Shown piece after piece: positions 26,783 through 33,493 of a stretch of 64,000 nucleotides of DNA; the stretch's first letter is position 1, and each line of letters opens with the position of its first letter. The position numbers and the translations under genes were made by a program. Source of the stretch: Paenibacillus ihbetae (lineage in GTDB: Bacteria; Bacillota; Bacilli; Paenibacillales; Paenibacillaceae); NCBI RefSeq assembly GCF_002741055.1, contig NZ_CP016809.1, positions 5,682,501 through 5,746,500 of the forward strand, written 5' to 3'. The notes beneath the pieces were generated by a model that worked only from the letters and a program-made list of their open reading frames with translations, made no database searches and had not been told where the DNA came from.

Positions 26783-28174
26783 TTGGAGAAATTAACCACG
26801 ATTCGCGAACAGTTAGAAGAGCATTTGCGCAAGCATGGGATGACGATAAACCGGTTTGCAGATTTATCGGGGGTGAACAGCGGCACGCTCAGCAACATCC
26901 TGAACGGGAACCGACCAATTTCGATGCAGCAGCTGGACAGGATCACGTCCGGGATGGGACTTCCTGATGGTTATTTCTACGATTTGTACATAGATGAATG
27001 TATTTTTCATGCCACGCCCGATTGGCGGCGCCTGGGCCCCTTCCTTCTTCGCTGTGCCGAGCTGGACAAGCTGGATTGTCTGGACCGTGCGATCCGGATG
27101 ACGATGGATAATGTCGCGTATGCCCCGATGCTGTTCGACATGGCGGAGACCTTGTTTCAAGAAGGGAAGAATGAGGCAGCCGCCATTTTATATCAATGCG
27201 TTGCCGAGAGCGAGAAGTTCCAGCATTCCGAACGGCTGGCTCTTTGCCAGTACCGGCTTTTTATGCTCAGCTTGTCGGAGGACCAGGAGGCGAATCTGCA
27301 AGCGGCCGTGTCTTTTGAGCCGTATATTGATCGGTTGGATGAGGGTTATCAGTTGGATGCTTATGTGAAGTTAATAAATATAAATCTATCTTTAAATCGT
27401 TTGAGCAAAGTTAAGATCTTGGCCGAAAAAATGTTGCAGCTAGCAACGGTTCAGTATAAATATAGCAGATCCTCAAAGATAACAAATAAACAAGGAAAAA
27501 AGAAGCCGATTATCTCCTACATTCTGTACGCATACCTTTCCATTGAAAATTTCTATAGCGAGGAAAGGGACTACGAGAAAGCATTGCACTTCGTATCTCT
27601 ATACGATGATCCGGATTGGGTAGTTGACCCGAATGAAGAGGAACGTGTCATTCTGGTACAGTTTAAGGAATGGGCGGTAGCTAATCGTTACTTATATCAA
27701 CTATTGGCGGGTCATGTTGATGTATTATCTGAATACGTAGAATATATTGCCGAAAGAGAGAGCGAGATATTTACAGCAGTTTGCAATATTATGATTGTTG
27801 CGAACCTATATAAATTAAATGTTGATCATATTCTGGAACGATTTAAGGATTACTTAGTATATAAGGAACAAACGTATTCTGTTGCTAAAGTTAGTAATCA
27901 AGTGACATTAAGTCGTTTTACAAGATTATTATCCGAATTGGGCCTATATTATTTAAACTTGAAAAGATTTGAGAAAGGTATGGAATATATTTTAGAGAGT
28001 CTGAAATATTGTATTGCAATAAATAGCAGTAATGGTATGCTGAGATGTATGGGAATATTTGAGCAATTTCGTCAAAATGCAACAGACGAAGCACAGCAGC
28101 AATATAAAAAATTGGTAAGTGAGGTGCAGAAAATAAATGATAAAAAAATTGGTTTGTCTATTAGCTATTTGTAG
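26783..28174 (+). CDS. HTH + TPR-like peptide receptor/regulator, RRNPP (AimR/AloR-like), copy 1
   Basis: A 463-residue protein. Residues about 5-60 are an XRE-type helix-turn-helix (MTINRFADLSGVNSGTLSNI, then RPISMQQLDRI). The rest is a chain of alpha-helical, TPR-like repeats rich in Leu/Tyr pairs (ESEKFQHSERLALCQYRLF, EERDYEKALHFVSLYDDPDW, YYLNLKRFEKGMEYILESL). This is the architecture of RRNPP quorum-sensing receptors (AimR, PlcR, NprR, and AloR of Paenibacillus). TTG start at 26783, GGAGGTGGTG upstream. Base composition falls from about 62% GC (27001-27060, hand count) to 22% (27361-27420), dividing the gene near codon 192. The 3' end overlaps a propeptide gene. The last residues (INDKKIGLSISYL) differ from those of the paralogues. 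DNA targets unknown. Confidence 0.85.
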   Translation: MEKLTTIREQLEEHLRKHGMTINRFADLSGVNSGTLSNILNGNRPISMQQLDRITSGMGLPDGYFYDLYIDECIFHATPDWRRLGPFLLRCAELDKLDCLDRAIRMTMDNVAYAPMLFDMAETLFQEGKNEAAAILYQCVAESEKFQHSERLALCQYRLFMLSLSEDQEANLQAAVSFEPYIDRLDEGYQLDAYVKLININLSLNRLSKVKILAEKMLQLATVQYKYSRSSKITNKQGKKKPIISYILYAYLSIENFYSEERDYEKALHFVSLYDDPDWVVDPNEEERVILVQFKEWAVANRYLYQLLAGHVDVLSEYVEYIAERESEIFTAVCNIMIVANLYKLNVDHILERFKDYLVYKEQTYSVAKVSNQVTLSRFTRLLSELGLYYLNLKRFEKGMEYILESLKYCIAINSSNGMLRCMGIFEQFRQNATDEAQQQYKKLVSEVQKINDKKIGLSISYL

Positions 28175-28277
28175 CGCCTTGGTTATTACTGTAACCCCTT
28201 CTAGTACATCGTATGCTGATAACAGTGAGATAATGACTCTTCAATCAGGAGGACATGGAAGTGGGGCAGAGTTTTAA
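28137..28277 (+). CDS. Secreted signalling propeptide, 46 residues (AloP/AimP/Phr-like)
   Basis: An open frame of 46 codons starts inside receptor 1 (38-base overlap, different frame) and ends 103 bases beyond it. The product begins MIKKLVCLLAICSALVITV, a textbook Sec signal peptide with two Lys and a hydrophobic core. SYA at 25-27 is a signal peptidase I site. It leaves a 19-residue exported part, DNSEIMTLQSGGHGSGAEF, whose C-terminal GGHGSGAEF is the likely source of the mature peptide. Short size, the overlap with the receptor 3' end, and export followed by processing are features of Phr, AimP and AloP pheromones. GAGGTG lies 11 bases before the ATG. A strong terminator follows six bases after the stop. 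The exact mature form is inferred. Confidence 0.8.
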   Translation: MIKKLVCLLAICSALVITVTPSSTSYADNSEIMTLQSGGHGSGAEF

Positions 28278-28282
28278 GAATT

Positions 28283-28318
28283 AAAAAAAACACTTTCGAT
28301 ATTGAAAGTGTTTTTTTT
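28283..28318 (+). terminator. Strong terminator closing the receptor 1 / propeptide unit
   Basis: A perfect 15-bp inverted repeat made of eight A plus CACTTTC (28283-28297) and GAAAGTG plus eight T (28304-28318), loop GATATT. It separates receptor 1 and its peptide from receptor 2. Confidence 0.95.
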
Positions 28319-28443
28319 ATCGAGTTACTCAGTGAAGTGATCCATTGGTACATAGTTACTTATGAAGTTCATAAAATGGAGTAAAACTTTTTAATTCCAT
28401 CTTTTTACTTTTATTTGGTTAGGCTCTGGGGGGATGTTGTTGC

Positions 28444-29823
28444 TTGAAAACGACAGCCACGATTCGCAGTGAAATCGATAAATTTCTACATCATCATCGT
28501 TTAACTATTAATCAATTTGCAAGGCTTTCAGGAGTGAATAGCGGAACACTCAGCAGTATTCTTAATGGTCATCGCCCTATGTCTATGCAGCAGTTGGATC
28601 GGATTACGCATTGTATGGGGTTGGAAGACGGGCATTTCTACGACATGTATATCGACGAGTTTATATTTCACTTAACACCAGATTGGCGCCGGTTGGGCCC
28701 GCTTCTGCAACGCTGCGCTCAGTTAGATAAGCTTGATTCCCTAGATAAAGCCGCCAGAATAATACTGGATAACGTCTCCTATGCACCCATGTTATTTGAG
28801 TTAGCAGAGTCGTTTTATTATTCAGGAAGAAACGAAGCGTCAATGCTGCTATATGAATGTGTTGCAGAGAGTGAAAAATCACAGCATTCTGAACGCTTGG
28901 CTCTGTGTCAATACCGAATATTCACACTCAAATTAAGTGATGACCAAGAGAAAAACTTACAGGCAGCAGTACAATTTGAACCCTATATAGATAAATTGGA
29001 CGAACGCTATCAACTTGATGCATACAAGAATCTATTAAACACCTATTCGGCATTGCATCGCTGGGAAGATGCTGAGCGTTTAAGCAGGAGAATGAGACAA
29101 GCAGCAAAAATGCTTTACACAGAGAACAGGAATGCATATCAGGTGCTAGATTATCCCAACAAGCCGGTGATTTTTTATATTTTATATTCTTATCTTATGG
29201 AATCCCATACTTACAAAGAGCGAGGGAAATTTGATAAAGCATTGGAATTGATATCGTATTATCAAGATCCAGATTGGGTGGATAATCCCAGTCAAGAAGA
29301 ACTTGTTATAACGGATCAGTTTTCCGAGTGGGCCAAAGCCAATAGGTATTTGTATCGATTGCTGAGTGGACAGCCTGACAGTTTGGACATGTACGTAGAG
29401 TTTATAAGCTCAAATGAAGACGAGATTTTTCATGCTCTGACTCACATCATGGTGGCTGCCAATCGCTATCATCTTCAAGTGGATCATATTTTGGAGCGAT
29501 ACAAGGATTATATCGCTTATAAGCCTCGAAAAAGCAGGATCGGCACCATTGATGAACAAGTAAATATTAATAACTATACCCGCCTCTTAGCTGAGCTAGG
29601 CATTTATTATTTGAATGCTAAACGATACGAAGAGGGCTTAGCTTACATCGTGGATAGTCTGGAGTATTCAATTCGGATTCGCAGCGATAAAGGCATGCTG
29701 AGATGTATGGGGCTGTTCGAGCAATTCCGCCCCTTTGCTTCGCCCGAAATCCAGCAACGCTATCAGAACCTGATTAGCGAAGTTCAAAAATTATCGGTTT
29801 ATGCATGGTTGCCCATGATATAG
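28444..29823 (+). CDS. HTH + TPR-like peptide receptor/regulator, RRNPP (AimR/AloR-like), copy 2
   Basis: A 459-residue paralogue of copy 1. The HTH (LTINQFARLSGVNSGTLSSI, then RPMSMQQLDRI) and the helical repeats (WRRLGPLLQRCAQLDKLDSL, AESEKSQHSERLALCQYRIF, YYLNAKRYEEGLAYIVDSLEY) are conserved. The start is TTG at 28444 with GGGGGG about nine bases upstream. The C-terminus ends VQKLSVYAWLPMI. No signal-peptide-bearing small frame was found overlapping or following the gene in any + frame, so this is a receptor without an adjacent peptide. It may respond to the copy 1 peptide or to one encoded elsewhere. No clear terminator follows. Confidence 0.83.
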   Translation: MKTTATIRSEIDKFLHHHRLTINQFARLSGVNSGTLSSILNGHRPMSMQQLDRITHCMGLEDGHFYDMYIDEFIFHLTPDWRRLGPLLQRCAQLDKLDSLDKAARIILDNVSYAPMLFELAESFYYSGRNEASMLLYECVAESEKSQHSERLALCQYRIFTLKLSDDQEKNLQAAVQFEPYIDKLDERYQLDAYKNLLNTYSALHRWEDAERLSRRMRQAAKMLYTENRNAYQVLDYPNKPVIFYILYSYLMESHTYKERGKFDKALELISYYQDPDWVDNPSQEELVITDQFSEWAKANRYLYRLLSGQPDSLDMYVEFISSNEDEIFHALTHIMVAANRYHLQVDHILERYKDYIAYKPRKSRIGTIDEQVNINNYTRLLAELGIYYLNAKRYEEGLAYIVDSLEYSIRIRSDKGMLRCMGLFEQFRPFASPEIQQRYQNLISEVQKLSVYAWLPMI

Positions 29824-29900
29824 TCTACCAATTCGAAAAGCTATAGGTGGGCAATAGGAATTTAAATTTATTTCAATCAATTCCATGTATAACCTTACTA

Positions 29901-29929
29901 TTGGCCTGGGGTATATTAAATAATAGAAT
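29901..29929 (+). promoter_or_regulatory. Promoter of receptor gene 3
   Basis: TTGGCC (29901-29906) and TAGAAT (29924-29929) are 17 bases apart, 43 bases before the GTG start. The sequence TTACTATTGGC around the -35 recurs upstream of copy 4 near 31874-31886, showing shared ancestry of the two promoter regions. Confidence 0.55.
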
Positions 29930-29972
29930 GTAATTAATGTATATTTTGGGTGGAGCTTGGGGGTGTTGTTGC

Positions 29973-31352
29973 GTGAAATCGACAGCCACGATTCGCGGAG
30001 AGATTGAACGTTTTATTGATGAGCACGGAATGACGATCAACCAGTTTGCCAATGCTACAGGAATAAACAGCGGAACATTAAGCAGCATTATAAATGGTCG
30101 TCGTCCACTATCCATGAAGCAGTTAGACCGGATTACTTCAGTCATGGGATTGGAAGAGGGGCATTTCTATGAACTGTACATCGATGAATGCATTTTTCAC
30201 TCTACGCCGGACTGGCGTCGCTTAGGCCCGTTTCTGTACCGCTGCGCGGAGCTTGATAAATTAGACTGTCTTGATACGGCTGTCCGGATGACGTTGGATA
30301 ACACTACCTATTTGCCAATGCTATATGATCTAGCGGAAACGTTTGTGCAAGAAGCGAAATATAAAGCAGCAATATTGCTCTATGAATGCGTAGCCGAAAG
30401 CGAGAAGTATCAGCATTCCGAACGCTTAGCCTTATGTCAATATAGACTATTTAAACATCGAATTGAGAACAATCAAGAATCAAATGGGCGAGCTGTCGTA
30501 CTCTTTGAACCTTACATAGAACGTTTAAATGAAGCGGATCAGTTGGATGCATATGTACATGTTATCAATGTAAGTCTTCCTCTCGATCGATGGGATAGTA
30601 TACGAAATCTCGCGGAGAGGATGGGGAAAAAGGCCCGTATTCAGTATGATAACGGCAACTATTTGGATACGGATTCGGGTAAACCCAATCAGCCAATCAT
30701 CTTTTATGTACTCTACTATTATTTGGTCTTAGAAAATTATTATGCTCATTTCGAAGATTATGGACGCGCTCTAGAATATGTATCGCTATATGACTTCCCA
30801 GACTGGATCGTTAATCCTTCCGAAGCAGAACGCAAAATTTTAAATCAATTCCACGAGTGGGCCATTGCTAATCGTTATTTGTACAGGCTATTAAGCGGTG
30901 ACCGGGAAGTGCTGCCTGAATACGTTGAGTATATCTCTACAAGAGAGGACGAAATCTTCACAGCGATATGCAATATTGTATTGGCTGCCAACCGTCATAA
31001 ATTAAATATCGATCATGTGATAGAGCGATTTAAGGATTACCTCGTTTATAAATCGCAACGGAACGTTATTGCTCCTGTTAATGAGCAGGTGACCCTTAAC
31101 AACTACACGCGCTTATTGGCTGAGTTAGGCATCTATTACCTGAATGCCAAGCAGTACGATCGTGGGTTAGCCTACATCGTGGACAGTTTCGAGTATGCGA
31201 TTCGGATTCGAAGCGATAAGGGCATGCTAAGATGCATGGGGCTATTTGAGCAGTTCCGTTCATTTGCATCGTCCGAGATCCAGGAGCGCTACCAGGAGTT
31301 AATCACCGAAGTACAAAAGTTATCGGTTTATGCCTGGATGCCGGTCGTATAG
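29973..31352 (+). CDS. HTH + TPR-like peptide receptor/regulator, RRNPP (AimR/AloR-like), copy 3
   Basis: A 459-residue paralogue. HTH: MTINQFANATGINSGTLSSI then RPLSMKQLDRI. Helical repeats as in the other copies, ending YYLNAKQYDRGLAYIVDSFEY, GMLRCMGLFEQFRSF and the tail VQKLSVYAWMPVV. The start is GTG at 29973, in the same position as the TTG of the paralogues; the frame is open 12 codons further upstream but that part is the leader. No propeptide frame follows. A terminator-like hairpin is at 31390-31417, and a gene for a small membrane protein follows. The 3' 240 bases are very similar to those of copy 4 at DNA level. Confidence 0.83.
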   Translation: MKSTATIRGEIERFIDEHGMTINQFANATGINSGTLSSIINGRRPLSMKQLDRITSVMGLEEGHFYELYIDECIFHSTPDWRRLGPFLYRCAELDKLDCLDTAVRMTLDNTTYLPMLYDLAETFVQEAKYKAAILLYECVAESEKYQHSERLALCQYRLFKHRIENNQESNGRAVVLFEPYIERLNEADQLDAYVHVINVSLPLDRWDSIRNLAERMGKKARIQYDNGNYLDTDSGKPNQPIIFYVLYYYLVLENYYAHFEDYGRALEYVSLYDFPDWIVNPSEAERKILNQFHEWAIANRYLYRLLSGDREVLPEYVEYISTREDEIFTAICNIVLAANRHKLNIDHVIERFKDYLVYKSQRNVIAPVNEQVTLNNYTRLLAELGIYYLNAKQYDRGLAYIVDSFEYAIRIRSDKGMLRCMGLFEQFRSFASSEIQERYQELITEVQKLSVYAWMPVV

Positions 31353-31389
31353 TTGGTATGAAGATTTTATATAGAGCATAGACAGAAGG

Positions 31390-31418
31390 CGCAATTCACC
31401 AATTGTGCTGGATTTTTT
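31390..31418 (+). terminator. Terminator after receptor gene 3
   Basis: Stem GCGCAATT (31390-31397) with AATTGTGC (31402-31409; one G-T pair), loop CACC, then TGGATTTTTTT. Confidence 0.75.
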
Positions 31419-31447
31419 TATAGATATGGGATAAAGGGGGGATGATT

Positions 31448-31831
31448 ATGAGGGGCAAAAAGCAGATGCTAACTCTAGCAATTCTCTTTGTTGCAGCTTA
31501 CGTTATATTTGGAGTATGGATTGCTCATGATGCGAAAATTATTCTGGAAAAGGCAATGAGCGGTGACCTTGATTATTCGCATTATATGAACCAAACGGCC
31601 TTCCAAACGATAAATCCAATCGAACGTGGATTGACGGCAAGTCATTTTGAATTCGATAAAGAATTACATGACGTGGGGGTAATTTTACCGCTGCATTTCT
31701 TTTTCATTTCGAAAGTCTTTGTAACTCAGCAATATGAAAATGCTCATTTTGGTTTCAAAGAGCCCGTCCGTTTGGATCTAAAGCTAACTTCGGGGGAATG
31801 GTATGCAGCGAATGTCCACATACAACCTTAA
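31448..31831 (+). CDS. Small membrane-anchored protein, unknown function
   Basis: A 127-residue protein inside the receptor array. Residues 1-9 are basic (MRGKKQM), 8-28 form one hydrophobic helix (LTLAILFVAAYVIFGVW), and about 100 hydrophilic residues follow, ending LTSGEWYAANVHIQP. It looks like an N-anchored extracytoplasmic protein; there is no signal peptidase site after the helix. ATG 31448 has AAAGGGGG seven bases upstream, while ATG 31442 is directly against it. The product is too long and of the wrong shape for a pheromone precursor. No family is recognised. Its position between receptors 3 and 4 suggests that it may be a target or accessory of the system, but this is inference. Confidence 0.65.
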   Translation: MRGKKQMLTLAILFVAAYVIFGVWIAHDAKIILEKAMSGDLDYSHYMNQTAFQTINPIERGLTASHFEFDKELHDVGVILPLHFFFISKVFVTQQYENAHFGFKEPVRLDLKLTSGEWYAANVHIQP

Positions 31832-31949
31832 ATCTTGACGGTACGAAAATCTGCCCAATGAGGCCTCACCTATGTATTACTATTGGCTCCGAATATAAAA
31901 GCAGCGCGTCGGATAACAATGCAATGGTCAGTTTCTGGGGTGTTATGGA

Positions 31950-33293
31950 TTGATATCGACGGCCACGATTCGTGAGCAAATTACACGATATATCGATGAA
32001 CGTGGGATGACGATCAACCAGTTCGCAAGAATATCGGGGATAAACAACGGAACCCTCAGCAACATCCTTAATGGTCGCCGCCCTATATCCATTAAACAAT
32101 TGGATCAAATGACTTTAGCGATGGGATGCAGTGAAGGGCATTTCTATGAAATGTATATCCATGAATATCTATTTCCTTCGAAGCCGGATTGGCGTCGGCT
32201 TGGTCCATTTCTGCACCGCTGTGCCGAATTGAACAAACTCGATTGTTTGGATCTGGCAGCCCGCATGACATTGGACAATACGAGTTATCTTCCTGTGCTT
32301 TTTGAAACAGCGGAAACGTTGTTCGGTGAGGGGAGGTATGAAGCTGCAAAAATGCTCTATGAGTGTGTAGCCGAGAGTGAGAAGTCCCAACATTCTGAAC
32401 GATTGGCTTTTTGTCAATATCGTTTATTTTTAATCAAATTAAGTGCTGATCAAGAGAAAAATTTACAAGCCGCTGTGCATTTTGAATCATTTATCGACAA
32501 ATTAGATGAATGCTATCAGCTCGATGCATATACGAAAATAATTAACAGTTATTTATCCTTGCACCGATGGGAAGAAATTGAACTTTTAAGCAGGAAGATG
32601 AGGCTACTTGCAAAAGTGCTTTATAATTTAAAAAGAAAGTTATATGAAGGGCAGGTCTACCCAAAGAAGCCCATCAGCTTTTATATCTTATATGCGTATC
32701 TTATGGAATCCCATTCGCATAAAGAGCGAGGAAATTATGGTAAAGCATCGGATATAGTATCGTTATATGACAATCCCAGCTGGTTGGTTAACCCTTGCGA
32801 AGAAGAACTCATTATAATTGATCAATTTTCTGAGTGGGCTAAAGCCAATAGATATATGCTCAAACTAATGAGTGGTGAGACTGACATTCTAGATACCTAC
32901 GTAAAATATATATCCGAGCAAAAGGATGAAATATATCATGCTTTAAGTTACATCATGCTGGCTGCGAATCGGCACGATTTTAAAGTGGATCATATCTTGG
33001 AGCGTTTCAAGGAGTTTATTGTATATCAGCCTCAAAAAAATAAACTAGGTAAAATCAGTGAACAAGTTAATCTAAACCGCTACACCCGCCTATTAGCCGA
33101 GCTAGGCATCTATTACTTAAATGCCGAGCAGTACGAGCGCGGGTTAGCCTACATCGTGGACAGTTTTGAATATTCGATTCGGATTCGGAGCGATAAGGGC
33201 ATGCTAAGATGCATGGGGCTATTCGAGCAATTCCGTTCATATGCTTCAGCAGAGATCCAGAAGCGTTATCAGGAGCTAATCCGTGAAGTTTAG
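31950..33293 (+). CDS. HTH + TPR-like peptide receptor/regulator, copy 4, C-terminally truncated by TAG
   Basis: A 447-residue paralogue. HTH: MTINQFARISGINNGTLSNI, then RPISIKQLDQM. The helical repeats are kept through YYLNAEQYERGLAYIVDSFEY and EIQKRYQELIREV. Where copies 2 and 3 continue QKLSVYAWxPxx, this gene has TAG (33291-33293). The following bases still encode KLSVYAWMPVV and then TAA in the same frame, so a CAA/CAG to TAG change removed exactly the last 12 residues (459 expected). The TTG start at 31950 has GGGGTG upstream. It may be a working variant, a decaying gene, or depend on readthrough. No propeptide gene is adjacent. Confidence 0.8.
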   Translation: MISTATIREQITRYIDERGMTINQFARISGINNGTLSNILNGRRPISIKQLDQMTLAMGCSEGHFYEMYIHEYLFPSKPDWRRLGPFLHRCAELNKLDCLDLAARMTLDNTSYLPVLFETAETLFGEGRYEAAKMLYECVAESEKSQHSERLAFCQYRLFLIKLSADQEKNLQAAVHFESFIDKLDECYQLDAYTKIINSYLSLHRWEEIELLSRKMRLLAKVLYNLKRKLYEGQVYPKKPISFYILYAYLMESHSHKERGNYGKASDIVSLYDNPSWLVNPCEEELIIIDQFSEWAKANRYMLKLMSGETDILDTYVKYISEQKDEIYHALSYIMLAANRHDFKVDHILERFKEFIVYQPQKNKLGKISEQVNLNRYTRLLAELGIYYLNAEQYERGLAYIVDSFEYSIRIRSDKGMLRCMGLFEQFRSYASAEIQKRYQELIREV

Positions 33294-33493
33294 AAATTAT
33301 CGGTTTATGCCTGGATGCCGGTCGTCTAACCCGTGTAAAAATGACTTGGAACCATGCTCTTCATTCGTTGTGACAGACGGGCTGCCCATCCGATGGATGC
33401 AGAAGTTTGTGATGATCGGTAGCCGAAAGGAAGGGTTTGTGATAAAATCGGATAAGTTTATTTTTACATATCGTTGGAGTGAGGAGTCTTATC

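Noticed and set aside
29787..29900. Short frames overlapping the ends of receptors 2 and 3, considered as propeptides
   Set aside because: They are 13-14 codons long without a signal sequence; nothing comparable to the 46-codon frame after receptor 1.
26783..33293. The receptor array as a prophage lysogeny module (AimR-like)
   Set aside because: No integrase, repressor, structural or att-like sequences are nearby; flanks are ordinary transport genes, so a chromosomal signalling locus fits better.
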